A stretch of DNA of 64,000 bases from Spirochaetales bacterium (GCA_016342585.1 JAEINK010000004.1:95779-159778), one strand, 5' to 3'. Positions 35,471-44,792 are shown, counted from the stretch's first letter. Translations and numbers: made by a program. The notes: generated by a model from the sequence alone, not told the origin.

Positions 35471-35538
35471 ATCGCAAATAACAATAAAAGACATAATATA
35501 CAAAATTAAATATGTCTAAAGGATAGGAGGTATCCAGA

Positions 35539-36489
35539 ATGAAAAAAGCTACACTTATGATGTTAGTTGCAGTATTTATGATTTGTTCTTTCGGTGCATT
35601 TGCAGGAGGACAGCAGGATGGTGGAGACGACCAGATTAAGATCGTATATTCACAGATTGACCTTGTAAACCCGTTTTTTATCTCAAGACTCGAAGGTGCC
35701 AAGGCTAAAGCCGAGGAACTTGGTGTAAAACTCATTGTAGATGATGCTCAGTGTGATGTGGCTAAACAGGTTTCATCCATGGAGAATTATATTTCTCAGG
35801 GTGTTGATGGAATCGTTATTATTACAGTTGATACAACTGCCATGATAGATGTTGTCGCCCAGGCCACCGAAGCAGGAATTCCTGTTTTATCGGTAATCAC
35901 CCTTGTTGAAGGTTCTTCTGCCAATTGTGTTCTCGATGAGTATCAGTTTGGTTTTCAGGCAGGAATCAATGCCGGTGAATGGGTTGTAGAGGAACTCGGA
36001 GGAACTGCTGATTGTGCAATCCTCGGTTACCCCGATATGCCCCAGAATAAATACCGGATTGATGGAATGCGGGATGGTCTCCACTCCGTTGCTCCCAATG
36101 CCAATGTTGTTTCAGACAACCAGTCTGCCAACAATACTGCCAATGGTATGAAATGTACTGAAATCCTTCTTCAGGCAAACTCGGACCTGGAAGTTATTAT
36201 CTGTCATTCAGATGCTGTTGCCCTCGGTGCCTACGAAGCCGTTATGGCTGCCGGTAGAGATAGTGACAGATTTTTCATAGGTGGAATTGATGCCACACCT
36301 CCCGGTCTAGATGCCATGAAAGAGAAAGGCATTTTCAGAGCCAGTGTTGATATGATGCCCTACGCCGAAGCAGCTCATGACATTGAAATGGTGATGGACC
36401 TTATCGCTGGAAAAGAAGTTGAAGATCATCCCATCGATTTTGAAAGAGTTACCTGGAAGAATCTAGATGAGTATCTTGCTGGAAAATAG
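35539..36489 (+). CDS. Sugar ABC transporter periplasmic binding protein (RbsB-like)
   Basis: 316 residues: signal peptide KKATLMMLVAVFMICSFGAFA, then a type I periplasmic binding fold. QIDLVNPFFISRLEGAKAKA, QGVDGIVIITVDTT and VDMMPYAEAAHDIEMVMDL are typical of ribose/galactose/autoinducer-2-type binders. The usual spirochaetal lipobox Cys is missing after the signal, so it is probably free in the periplasm. The exact sugar cannot be told. AGGAGG precedes ATG 35539. It heads the transporter operon and is followed by a stem-loop that may raise its level. Confidence 0.92.
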   Translation: MKKATLMMLVAVFMICSFGAFAGGQQDGGDDQIKIVYSQIDLVNPFFISRLEGAKAKAEELGVKLIVDDAQCDVAKQVSSMENYISQGVDGIVIITVDTTAMIDVVAQATEAGIPVLSVITLVEGSSANCVLDEYQFGFQAGINAGEWVVEELGGTADCAILGYPDMPQNKYRIDGMRDGLHSVAPNANVVSDNQSANNTANGMKCTEILLQANSDLEVIICHSDAVALGAYEAVMAAGRDSDRFFIGGIDATPPGLDAMKEKGIFRASVDMMPYAEAAHDIEMVMDLIAGKEVEDHPIDFERVTWKNLDEYLAGK

Positions 36490-36520
36490 TTCAGCTGATT
36501 TTTCGTAACCTATTTTTTAA

Positions 36521-36540
36521 GCCGCCGGATACTCGGCGGC
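36521..36540 (+). other. Intercistronic stem-loop after the binding-protein gene
   Basis: GCCGCCG / CGGCGGC is a perfect GC-only 7-bp stem with a 6-base loop and no T tract. Such stems commonly protect the upstream binding-protein mRNA from 3' decay. Confidence 0.7.
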
Positions 36541-36564
36541 TGTTAGTATTCAGAGGAGTTTATC

Positions 36565-38055
36565 TTGGCCGATAATATAATACTTGAGACCAGGAATATT
36601 AGTAAGGGATTTCCGGGAGTCCAGGCATTGAATGATGTTGGATTCTCTCTCCGAAGAGGTGAAGTTCATGCTCTTATTGGAGAGAATGGCGCCGGGAAAT
36701 CTACTTTTATTAAGATTCTTACAGGGGCTCACCAGCCTGACAGTGGAAAGATCATCCTTGAAGGGGAGGATATTTCCAATTTAACTCCCCATTCGGCTAT
36801 GAATTACGGGATTTCCGCTATTTACCAGGAATTCAACCTGGTTCCATATTTAACTGTTACAGAAAATATGTTCTTCGGAAGAGAAGTCACAAAATCATCT
36901 TTCCTGAATATGGAAAGCATGAATAATTCCGCTTCCGAAATCTTTAGTTCCATGGGAACCGAGCTCAATCCCACAATTCAGGTGCGTGACCTGAGTGTTG
37001 CCTATAAACAGCTCGTTGAGATAGGCAAGGCAGTGAGTCAGAAATCCAGGATTTTAATCTTTGATGAGCCCACTGCTGCTTTGACAAACAGCGAAACCGA
37101 GAATCTGTTCAAGCTGATAAAACAGCTTCAGGCAGAGGGCGTTTCGATCATCTATATATCTCATCGTCTCGAAGAGCTTCAGGAGATTGCCGATCGAATT
37201 ACGGTTTTCCGCGATGGAACCTATATCGATACGGTCAATATAGAAGAAACCGATCGAAATAAACTCATCAGCCTGATGGTAGGTCGTGAGCTTGGGGTTG
37301 ATTTCCCAAGACCGAAACCCTCCACCGATGATATTATTCTTGAGGTCAAAAACCTGAATACACCTGACTTTCTCAAGGATGTGAATTTTAAATTAAGGAA
37401 GGGTGAAATTCTTGGTTTCGGAGGACTTGTTGGTGCCGGTCGTACCGAGGTGGCCCGGGCACTTTTTGGTCTGGATTCGGTTGATTCCGGAGAGATCTTC
37501 ATGCATGGAAAAAAGATCAATAACAATAAACCTGCCGCGGCTATAAGTAATGGTATTGGTCTCATTCCCGAAGACAGGAAGGAACAGGGTGTGCTGCTTA
37601 ACCTCTCCATCAGGGAAAATATTGGTTATACCTTTATTGACAGGATCACCGACTGGATATTTGTGAACAAGCGAAAAGAAAAAAAGCTGGTCGATGAGTA
37701 TCAGAAGAAGTTGTCGATTAAATGCTCCTCTGTTGAACAGAAAGTGTCCAATTTAAGCGGTGGTAACCAGCAGAAAGTTGTTCTTGCCAAATGGCTCGCC
37801 GGGGATTGTGATGTACTCATTTTTGATGAGCCGACCCGTGGAATCGATGTTGGGGCTAAACAGGAAATTTATACTCTTATCAAGGAACTTGCCGAATCAG
37901 GTAAGGGAATAATCTTTATATCATCGGAAATGCCCGAACTCATAGGTATGTCGGAACGGATTATCGTCATGCATGAGGGAGTCATCGAGGGTGAACTTGA
38001 TGCCGGAAATGTGAGTCAGGAAAGAATCCTGGATCTTGCCTCCGGAAATAATTAA
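36565..38055 (+). CDS. Sugar ABC transporter double ATPase (RbsA/MglA-like)
   Basis: 496 residues with two ATPase halves. Half one has Walker A GENGAGKST, an RbsA-type signature LSVAYKQLVEIGKAVS and Walker B ILIFDEPTAAL. Half two has the expected degenerate loop GLVGAGRTEVARALFG, signature LSGGNQQKVVLAKWL and VLIFDEPTRGIDVGAK. It energises import of the sugar bound by the upstream protein. The start is TTG 36565 with GAGGAG eight bases before it. Confidence 0.95.
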   Translation: MADNIILETRNISKGFPGVQALNDVGFSLRRGEVHALIGENGAGKSTFIKILTGAHQPDSGKIILEGEDISNLTPHSAMNYGISAIYQEFNLVPYLTVTENMFFGREVTKSSFLNMESMNNSASEIFSSMGTELNPTIQVRDLSVAYKQLVEIGKAVSQKSRILIFDEPTAALTNSETENLFKLIKQLQAEGVSIIYISHRLEELQEIADRITVFRDGTYIDTVNIEETDRNKLISLMVGRELGVDFPRPKPSTDDIILEVKNLNTPDFLKDVNFKLRKGEILGFGGLVGAGRTEVARALFGLDSVDSGEIFMHGKKINNNKPAAAISNGIGLIPEDRKEQGVLLNLSIRENIGYTFIDRITDWIFVNKRKEKKLVDEYQKKLSIKCSSVEQKVSNLSGGNQQKVVLAKWLAGDCDVLIFDEPTRGIDVGAKQEIYTLIKELAESGKGIIFISSEMPELIGMSERIIVMHEGVIEGELDAGNVSQERILDLASGNN

Positions 38056-38071
38056 TAGGCAGGAGGGAAAA

Positions 38072-39037
38072 GTGCCAAAGAGGTTCAATTTTTTAAAATC
38101 GGTCCGTAAACATGCGATATTTTATGTTTGCCTGGCTGTTTTCATATTTTTTTCAATAGCGTCCGACGCTTTTTTGAGTCAGAACAATCTGATGAACGTT
38201 ATACGACAGGTTTCCATGTTAGGGATAACTGCCGTCGGTATGACCTGTGTAATTTTGACTTCCGGGATAGACCTGACAGTAGGTTCAATACTGGGACTGA
38301 CAGGAACTGTATGTGCGAAAATGATGGTTGAATTGGGGATGTATCCCGCATTTGCCGTTGTCGCAGCTCTAATCGTTGCCTGTCTATGTGGTGCATTGAG
38401 TGCCTTTCTAATTACTACTGTCCGAATACCACCTCTGATTGCCACACTTGGACTCATGGGAACTTTGCGTGGTGTTGTCTACATCCTTTGCGGTGGTCTA
38501 CCTGTTTATGGTTTCACCAAGGCTTTTAAGGTTATCGGTCAGGGGTATCTGGGGATCATTCCCATTCCTGCCATAATCATGATTGCCATATTTGTTCTGG
38601 GCCATCTATTCCTGAATAAGTCGAAATACGGTCGGTATATCTATGGTCTTGGTGGAAATGAAGAGGCTGCCCGTCTCTCCGGTGTTAATGTTACCGCTGT
38701 AAAATATATGACCTATATGTTTTCTGCTTTCTGTGCTGGTGTTGCCGGTATTGTCATGCTGTCTCGATTATTCAGTGCTCAGCCCACAACGGGTAGTGGT
38801 TTTGAGATGAATGTAATTACCGCTGTTGTTCTTGGTGGTATCAGTATTTCCGGAGGCGAGGGAAAGCTGAGCGGTGTTGTGGCCGGTGTTATGATAATCG
38901 GTATACTCTCCAACGGTATGATTCTGTTGAATATCGACTCATACTGGCAGATGGTTGTTCAGGGAATCGTTCTATTGATTGCCGTCGGTGTTGATCAGCT
39001 TGGAAAGGCTCTGCATCAAAAATCCAGATCAAAATAA
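38072..39037 (+). CDS. Sugar ABC transporter permease (RbsC-like)
   Basis: 321 residues with about eight to ten membrane helices of the BPD_transp_2 family. SMLGITAVGMTCVILTSGIDLTVGS at the second helix and GGISISGGEGKLSGVVAGVMIIGIL near the C-terminus are family hallmarks. The start is GTG 38072 after AGGAGG. The ORF-track start lies inside the ATPase gene, whose stop is 17 bases upstream. It forms the homodimeric channel of the importer. Confidence 0.94.
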   Translation: MPKRFNFLKSVRKHAIFYVCLAVFIFFSIASDAFLSQNNLMNVIRQVSMLGITAVGMTCVILTSGIDLTVGSILGLTGTVCAKMMVELGMYPAFAVVAALIVACLCGALSAFLITTVRIPPLIATLGLMGTLRGVVYILCGGLPVYGFTKAFKVIGQGYLGIIPIPAIIMIAIFVLGHLFLNKSKYGRYIYGLGGNEEAARLSGVNVTAVKYMTYMFSAFCAGVAGIVMLSRLFSAQPTTGSGFEMNVITAVVLGGISISGGEGKLSGVVAGVMIIGILSNGMILLNIDSYWQMVVQGIVLLIAVGVDQLGKALHQKSRSK

Positions 39038-39055
39038 TCTATAAGAAGGAAAATT

Positions 39056-39388
39056 ATGTATACTTATTGTCATTATTGTATTCCAAGTAAAACAATTCCG
39101 AAAGATGCTGTATTGGTTGAATCTCTGGGTTGCTATGTCACCGATTTTGAAAAACACCCATTAAAATTTGAGCTATTATATGTAAATGAAGATAGTGTTC
39201 TTCCAAATGAATTAAGAGATAATCCTCATATAGCCTATTATGTTGATAACTTCGATGAAATGATAGAAAACGAGAAGGTCTTATATCAGTTTGTTGCCCC
39301 GGATGGTACTAACACCAGAGTAGCCTTTTTAATGATTGACGGTGTGGTGGTTGAAATAAAAGAAGAAGATTTTTCGAAGAACTCCTAA
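39056..39388 (+). CDS. Small AT-rich protein, VOC-like C-terminal half (tentative)
   Basis: 110 residues, not firmly recognised. The middle and C-terminus (NPHIAYYVDNFDEMIENEKV, then VAFLMIDGVVVEI) read like the second half of a vicinal-oxygen-chelate module: a histidine-strand, a helix, and a terminal VVVEI strand with Glu. The N-terminus MYTYCHYCIPSKTIP carries a CHYC pair. Codon use is clearly more AT-rich than that of the transporter genes upstream, which hints at separate acquisition. AGGAAAATT precedes the ATG. It lies 18 bases after the permease and is probably co-transcribed, ending at a strong hairpin. Confidence 0.5.
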   Translation: MYTYCHYCIPSKTIPKDAVLVESLGCYVTDFEKHPLKFELLYVNEDSVLPNELRDNPHIAYYVDNFDEMIENEKVLYQFVAPDGTNTRVAFLMIDGVVVEIKEEDFSKNS

Positions 39389-39413
39389 AAATACGAAAAA
39401 TATATTGCCCCCG

Positions 39414-39447
39414 ATTCCTCAAGCAAAATAAACTTTGTTTGGGGAAT
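39414..39447 (+). terminator. Strong 14-bp hairpin ending the sugar transporter operon
   Basis: ATTCCTCAAGCAAA and TTTGTTTGGGGAAT pair over 14 bp (two T-G pairs) around a 6-base loop, 26 bases after the small gene. The tail is AT-rich (AATTTATTG) rather than a pure T run. Confidence 0.6.
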
Positions 39448-39495
39448 AATTTATTGTTGATTGTTTCATTACATCTTTTATGGCAGAATAATATT

Positions 39496-40521
39496 ATGAA
39501 AATACCAGTTCCCCGGTCAGGCGGCCTCATACTTTCCTATAAATGTACAGCCGAATGCCGTCATTGTATGTACGGCTGCTCTCCAAAGTGGAGTGCCGAC
39601 TGGATTTCCGATAAGAATCTGGATAAGACTTTAAAACAGCTCTCCAGGACTATTACCCCGGCACCGGAAGGTCCGGCTTCCATGAGTTTAAGCCGCGGCC
39701 TCCATTTTTCCGGCGGTGAACCGTTTATGAACTTCGATCTTCTCTGTCTGGCCGTGGAAAACGGGGCTGAATACGGGATTCCATCCATGTTTGTGGAGAC
39801 AAACTGTTTTTGGGCTACGGATGATGATATAGCTCTAGAGAAATTAAAAATCCTGAAGGAAAAGGGTCTGATGGGGATTATGATCTCGGTGAACCCTTTT
39901 TACCTTGAGTATATACCCTTCGAAAGAACCGAGAGGGCCATAAGATTGAGCCTTGAGGTTTTCGGCAGGAATACCATGGTGTATCAGATGGATTACTATA
40001 GAAGGTTTAAGGATTTTGGTTTTTCCGGAAAGGTTGCCCTGGAGGATTATTTTAAGTATGAGGATAAACACTCCATATTTTCAAATGTTGAGTTTTTCCT
40101 TTCCGGTCGGTCACCCTATAGTGTCGATGCCATCGCATCAGATCTCTTTCCATCTTATCCTGCGGGAACATTTTTTAATTCGCCATGCAGCCCATCTTTT
40201 ATAAGGCCCTGGCATAACCATTTCGATAATTACGGCAATTATATGCCCGGTTATTGCGGCGGTATCTCCTATGGGGATTGCCGGGAACTGGATTCGATCG
40301 TGGAAACAGAAGTCTCTCCTGAAGAATTTCCCGTACTGGATGCTCTCATGCGGGAGGAGATTGGAGAGGTTTATGTTATGGCAGGGGAACTTGGTTTTAA
40401 AGAGGCCGAAGCAGGTTATAGATCTAAATGCCATCTCTGTTTCGAGCTCCGCCGATATCTGATTGAGCATGGGGATTTCAGGGAGCTTGCGCCCCGTGAG
40501 TTTTATACACACTTTGGTTAA
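39496..40521 (+). CDS. Radical SAM protein with additional C-terminal cysteines
   Basis: 341 residues. GLILSYKCTAECRHCMYGC has the CxxxCxxC motif that holds the catalytic 4Fe-4S cluster, and LHFSGGEPFMNF is the SAM-binding GGEP motif. The C-terminal third adds cysteines in FFNSPCSPSF, GYCGGISYGDC and KCHLCFELR, like a SPASM or twitch domain that binds extra clusters. The substrate is unknown. ATG 39496 is chosen because the ORF-track start falls inside the preceding terminator hairpin; no strong ribosome site is seen. It converges on the adenosine deaminase gene, and the two stop codons overlap (TTAA). Confidence 0.85.
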   Translation: MKIPVPRSGGLILSYKCTAECRHCMYGCSPKWSADWISDKNLDKTLKQLSRTITPAPEGPASMSLSRGLHFSGGEPFMNFDLLCLAVENGAEYGIPSMFVETNCFWATDDDIALEKLKILKEKGLMGIMISVNPFYLEYIPFERTERAIRLSLEVFGRNTMVYQMDYYRRFKDFGFSGKVALEDYFKYEDKHSIFSNVEFFLSGRSPYSVDAIASDLFPSYPAGTFFNSPCSPSFIRPWHNHFDNYGNYMPGYCGGISYGDCRELDSIVETEVSPEEFPVLDALMREEIGEVYVMAGELGFKEAEAGYRSKCHLCFELRRYLIEHGDFRELAPREFYTHFG

Positions 40522-41543
40522 TTAAGCTTTTTCCACATATTCATATACTTAATCTTGAGAGCAGATTTCTCTTCCGGGGCCAGGAAGCAGTTTTCTATAG
40601 CCGTCAGGTTGAATCTTAGATAATCTTCCTTCCCGAATCCGAAGGCCTGGCTTATCCTCAGGTACTCATCGGTCAGGCTTGTGCTGAACATGGGGGGATC
40701 ATCCGAGTTAATTGTAACTTTCAGCCCGGCAGCTACCAACTTTGGTAGAACATGTTCCGAAAGGGAGGGGTAGACTTTCAGGCAGATGTTTGAGCTGGGG
40801 CATACTTCCAGGCATATATTGTTATCGATTAGATATTTGATTAACTCCGGGTCTTCCCAGGAGCGGACTCCATGACCGAGTCTTTCTGCCTTTAGGATTT
40901 CTAGTGCCCCCCGAATACTTGCAGGGCCAGCCATTTCTCCCGCATGGGGGATAGAGTGATACCGGCTTTCAATGATTTTTTGAAAGGCTGCCTTATGCCG
41001 TTCCGGCGGGTAGCCTTCTTCCTGTCCCCCCAGCCCTAGGGCCACAATGGAGGAGTCCTGATTTTCAAGAAGCCAGTTGGCGGTGATCTCTCCTGCTTCA
41101 GAAGGTTCTGTTCTGTTAATATCCATTATAAAACGGCAATCGATGCCCAGTTCCGACAATCCCCAGATTCTTGCCCTCTCAAGGGCCGCTAATTGAGCGG
41201 AAAAGGAGATTCCCTTTTGTATATAGTGGGTATGGGGGGTGAAGGTGAACTCCGTATAGATTATATTCTGCTTCTTCTGATTTTTCAGGAACTCCCTGCC
41301 TATCAATTCGAGATCTGCGGCTGTCTGTATACACTCGGAAATCTTCAGATAAACATCGATAAAATTATCAAAATCGGTAAAGGTGTACCACTCGCAGATT
41401 TCCGCAAGGGTGGATACCGGTAGGGGAATATTATTCTTCTCTGCCAGTTTGAGCAGTGTTTCCGGATTAACAGACCCTTCCAAATGTACATGGAGTTCAA
41501 TTTTAGGCATTTTGTGTATAGTATGTGTCAGTTCCCTGTTCAT
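40518..41543 (-). CDS. add: Adenosine deaminase family protein
   Basis: 341 residues of the amidohydrolase fold. Metal ligands lie in KIELHVHLEGS, the catalytic region is SIPHAGEMAGPASI, HGVRSWED follows, and the last metal site is TINSDDPPMFSTSLTDEY. It deaminates adenosine (or a related nucleoside) to inosine in the cytoplasm. Closely related enzymes act on adenine or aminodeoxyfutalosine, so the substrate is less sure than the family. AGGAATCG precedes the ATG. It converges with the radical SAM gene. Confidence 0.88.
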   Translation of the reverse strand: MNRELTHTIHKMPKIELHVHLEGSVNPETLLKLAEKNNIPLPVSTLAEICEWYTFTDFDNFIDVYLKISECIQTAADLELIGREFLKNQKKQNIIYTEFTFTPHTHYIQKGISFSAQLAALERARIWGLSELGIDCRFIMDINRTEPSEAGEITANWLLENQDSSIVALGLGGQEEGYPPERHKAAFQKIIESRYHSIPHAGEMAGPASIRGALEILKAERLGHGVRSWEDPELIKYLIDNNICLEVCPSSNICLKVYPSLSEHVLPKLVAAGLKVTINSDDPPMFSTSLTDEYLRISQAFGFGKEDYLRFNLTAIENCFLAPEEKSALKIKYMNMWKKLN

Positions 41544-41589
41544 GATCGATTCCTTATTAATTTTAACCTTCTATTAAGCATAATAGAAA

Positions 41590-42435
41590 TTAAAAATGAT
41601 TCAAGGATGCATCGCCGGAATAGGAGAAGAGGTGTATTTTTGTATGTTCCGGTTTATCATACATGTCTTCTTCCTCCTCCTCTTTGGTGGGAGTGTGTGC
41701 TAAATGGAGGGTATAATCTGCATTTTCCGGAATGGCAATATCAATATTTCCGGAAGATGATTCGGCGAGGATAGTTCCACCGCTTTTTTGAACTTCCGCG
41801 GTAATATCTCCGGATGATGACTGTATCTCCAGGCTTCCATTAAATCTTATATTTTCGAGAGTCTGGTCTCCGGAACTTGTATTAACCCTCAAGTTGTATC
41901 CTGAAAAACCATTTACATATGCCGTTCCAGAGGTTGTATCTACGATCAATCGAGAAGCGGGATTTCCCTGGATATGAATATTGCCGGATGAGGTCGATAC
42001 AATTAAATCCGCCAGGCTTTTTTCCGGTATACCGAGGTTTAGAACAAGATCTTCATGAATCGAACCAGTGCCGGAAAAATTAACCCTGGGCAGCTCTATA
42101 TCCATCTTTCTATTATTGGAATTGAGAAGGATGAAGGGTTCGGAGATTTCCCAACTGGATGAAATCGATCCCGCATAAAGGAGGGTCATCTCATTCCCTG
42201 TAACAGGGACGATATTTACATCCTGGGAGGTAAAATCGATCTCAATCGTATCAATATTGGTAAGAACAATTTTTCTCTCTATATTTACATCATACGTAAG
42301 GAGTGAAGCCGGTGTACGAAGGTTCAGAATAAGGCAATCCGGTCCGGCAATTAGAATGAGTATTAATAAGCCCGCCAGGGAGCCTACCGCCAGGGTTAGA
42401 AGGATTTTTATAAGGGAGGATAATTTGAGTTTCAT
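41590..42435 (-). CDS. DUF4097-family membrane-anchored beta-repeat protein
   Basis: 281 residues: an N-terminal anchor (KILLTLAVGSLAGLLILILIAG) and a right-handed beta-solenoid with repeated SSGN/SSGD turns (VSTSSGNIHIQG, DTTSGTAYVNG, VNTSSGDQTLEN, IQSSSGDITAEV, AESSSGNIDIAI). This is the DUF4097 pattern, whose function is unknown. The start overlaps the stop of the DUF1700-like gene (ATGA) with GGAGG inside it, so the pair is translationally coupled as in Firmicutes. The acidic loop TPTKEEEEEDMYD near the end is unusual. Confidence 0.82.
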   Translation of the reverse strand: MKLKLSSLIKILLTLAVGSLAGLLILILIAGPDCLILNLRTPASLLTYDVNIERKIVLTNIDTIEIDFTSQDVNIVPVTGNEMTLLYAGSISSSWEISEPFILLNSNNRKMDIELPRVNFSGTGSIHEDLVLNLGIPEKSLADLIVSTSSGNIHIQGNPASRLIVDTTSGTAYVNGFSGYNLRVNTSSGDQTLENIRFNGSLEIQSSSGDITAEVQKSGGTILAESSSGNIDIAIPENADYTLHLAHTPTKEEEEEDMYDKPEHTKIHLFSYSGDASLNHF

Positions 42436-42893
42436 TTCGCATCCTCCGATTTTGTAATAATTCTGTAATTGAGCTTGATATATTCGATTGAATATTTAAA
42501 AAGGAGGCGGGAAAGTTTGTATAACCCGATTGCCATCAGATTTCCCGTGCTGAAAAGAAAGATTCCTGCAAAAACAGCGGCCAGGTGCATGGCGGGGGAG
42601 ATTAAAACCGGGAAAAAGCTGATAACAGGAATAAAGGGTTGAAAAATTCCCATAAGGAAGAAGGTTAGTCCGATTAGTACTACGCAAATGGATGTGACAG
42701 CCAAAATAACAATAGAGCCGGCAATTATCGCAACGGGACCGAGTATCAGTATAATATTAAAAATGGCCAGTGGGATTGTGACAAGCATTGCCCTGGCCAT
42801 ACCGCCCATGCCGGTATCGACTTCCGGGCTGTCAGAGTCAGGGACCGATTGAGTCAAGTTCTTCTTCAACTTCTTCCCATTTTTTTCCAGCAT
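42432..42893 (-). CDS. DUF1700-like membrane protein lacking the usual N-terminal domain
   Basis: Up to 153 residues, with two to four membrane helices (LVTIPLAIFNIILILGPVAIIAG, then FFPVLISPAMHLAAVFAGIFLF). The membrane part and the coupling to a DUF4097 gene match DUF1700 proteins. The ~70-residue cytosolic helical domain that normally precedes it is missing: the frame instead runs 56 bases into the 3' end of the ABC-F gene. The true start is uncertain; ATG 42809 (MGGMARAML) would give 125 residues but has only a weak GGAAG. No PadR regulator is present. Confidence 0.6.
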   Translation of the reverse strand: MLEKNGKKLKKNLTQSVPDSDSPEVDTGMGGMARAMLVTIPLAIFNIILILGPVAIIAGSIVILAVTSICVVLIGLTFFLMGIFQPFIPVISFFPVLISPAMHLAAVFAGIFLFSTGNLMAIGLYKLSRLLFKYSIEYIKLNYRIITKSEDAK

Positions 42894-44781
42894 CTTCCTG
42901 CTTCCTTATAATTTCTTCAATCCTATTCTGAACCTCACGGGATTTTTCTCCGTCCGAGTATACTGATGGATCAGACAATTGATTCTCCAGGTTTTTCTTT
43001 TCGTCATCAAGTTCCTCAATCTCTGAGAGCAGTGATTGGGACTCCCTTTCCAGTTTACGGAGTTTACTTTTTAGCTGTTTTTCCTCTTCTCTTGCCTTTT
43101 TACCCTGGTTTTTATCCAGGCTGGCGGTTTGGCCGCTGAAATTGGCTGCCTCTTGTTCTGCTTCTCTCGATTCTTCTCCAATTTTCCACTGGTAATATTC
43201 ATAATCCCCGTGAAAAATCCTGGGACCACTGGTATTCATTTCCAGCACCTTGGTTGCCACATTTTCAATGAAATATCTGTCGTGGGAGACGAAAACCAGG
43301 GTCCCTTCATAGGATTTCAGGGCATTCAGAAGAACATTTTTTGAGTTCATATCAAGATGGTTTGTGGGTTCATCCAATACAAGCAGGTTAACAGGGTAGA
43401 GGAGCAGTTTCAGAAGGGCGAGTCTGCTTTTCTCTCCTCCGCTTAAAACGGATACAGATTTATATATGTCGTCCCCTCGAAAGAGGAAGGCGCCTAGAAG
43501 ATTTCGCAGATCCGGGATGAGGTGAGTTGGTGCAGATAATTCCATCTCCTCGAGTACAGAGAGCTCTCCCTTTATAGTAGATTCAATATCCTGTGAGAAG
43601 TATCCGATTTTTACATCGGCTCCCGGTTTTATGACTCCATCAAAATCTTTATCCACCTCTGCAATGAGACGCATGAGGGTCGATTTTCCGGCTCCATTTT
43701 TTCCAGCTATAAGGAGTTTCTCTTCCTTTTCAATGATGAGGTCAAGATCTTTAAAAACGTTGAAATCGCCATAGGATTTCCCCACTTTTTCTATGGTAAG
43801 AACCTGCTTTCCTGACCTTGGTGGTTTGGGAAAAGAGAAGTGGATCTTTTTCATACTCTCGGGGATCTCTATCCGTGGGAGTTTCTCCAGGTATTTCACC
43901 CGACTCTGAACCTGAGTAGCCTTGGAGGCATTTGATCGGAATTTATTGATAAAATACTCTATCCGGCTGATCTCTTCCTGTTGCTGCTCGAACTTTTTAA
44001 GAAGTTCCTGTAATTCCAGTTCTCTTTTTACCAGATACCCCGAATAATTACCTTTGAATACATGCAGGTCCCCGTTAAAAAGTTCAGCAACCTCGTTTAC
44101 CGTCACATCCAGAAAGTATCGGTCGTGAGAGACCATTAAGAGGCCCCCGGAGAATCCCTGGAGAAAACCTTCAAGCCAGTCCCTGGCCTCGATATCGAGG
44201 TAGTTCGTCGGTTCATCAAGGAGAAGTATATCCGGTTTTTCAAGAAGGACCTTGGCCAGTGCAATTCTCATCTGCCACCCACCGGAGAACTCTTCACAGT
44301 GCTTTTGAAAATCTTCCCTGCTGAATCCCAAACCCTGCAGGACAACCTCAAGACTTTCTCTTCGGCTGTAATATCCACTTTCAATAATCTTTTCAGAGAG
44401 GTCGTGGTGTTCCTCTACCAGAGATTCCGTTGCCGGATCATCCTCATCGGTTTCCGAAAGCAGGTGTTCGATGCTCTCTTTTCTTTTTATATCGGGTAAA
44501 AGGAAATCCCAGGCCTTCTCCGTCTCCTCTACCAGGGGGATTCCCTGGTGCACCAGCCCGGATTGGGGGAGGTAGGAGACCCTGCATCCCCTGGATTTGG
44601 AGACTCTCCCGGAATCGGCTTTTGATAGGCCGGCGATTATCTTCATAAGGGTAGATTTTCCGGTACCATTTCCCCCCGTAAGGGCGGCTTTTTTACCGGA
44701 AGCAAGGGAGTATCCTATACCTTTAAGAAGTTCTCTATCACCAAATGCGAGTTGTATTTCAGATATCTGTACAGAACCCAT
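42838..44781 (-). CDS. ABC-F family ATPase
   Basis: 647 residues, soluble, with two ATPase halves. Half one: GGNGTGKST, FSGGWQMRIALAKVLL, ILLLDEPTNYLD. Half two: GKNGAGKST, LSGGEKSRLALLKLLL, LVLDEPTNHLD. The interdomain linker (KRELELQELLKKFEQQQEEI to RVKYLEKL) and a C-terminal coiled coil of about 80 residues place it with the Uup/YdiF/EttA translation factors, which act in the ribosomal E site. The specific subclass is not decided. It overlaps the DUF1700-like gene. Confidence 0.92.
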   Translation of the reverse strand: MGSVQISEIQLAFGDRELLKGIGYSLASGKKAALTGGNGTGKSTLMKIIAGLSKADSGRVSKSRGCRVSYLPQSGLVHQGIPLVEETEKAWDFLLPDIKRKESIEHLLSETDEDDPATESLVEEHHDLSEKIIESGYYSRRESLEVVLQGLGFSREDFQKHCEEFSGGWQMRIALAKVLLEKPDILLLDEPTNYLDIEARDWLEGFLQGFSGGLLMVSHDRYFLDVTVNEVAELFNGDLHVFKGNYSGYLVKRELELQELLKKFEQQQEEISRIEYFINKFRSNASKATQVQSRVKYLEKLPRIEIPESMKKIHFSFPKPPRSGKQVLTIEKVGKSYGDFNVFKDLDLIIEKEEKLLIAGKNGAGKSTLMRLIAEVDKDFDGVIKPGADVKIGYFSQDIESTIKGELSVLEEMELSAPTHLIPDLRNLLGAFLFRGDDIYKSVSVLSGGEKSRLALLKLLLYPVNLLVLDEPTNHLDMNSKNVLLNALKSYEGTLVFVSHDRYFIENVATKVLEMNTSGPRIFHGDYEYYQWKIGEESREAEQEAANFSGQTASLDKNQGKKAREEEKQLKSKLRKLERESQSLLSEIEELDDEKKNLENQLSDPSVYSDGEKSREVQNRIEEIIRKQEDAGKKWEEVEEELDSIGP

Positions 44782-44792
44782 CGTTATTTTCT

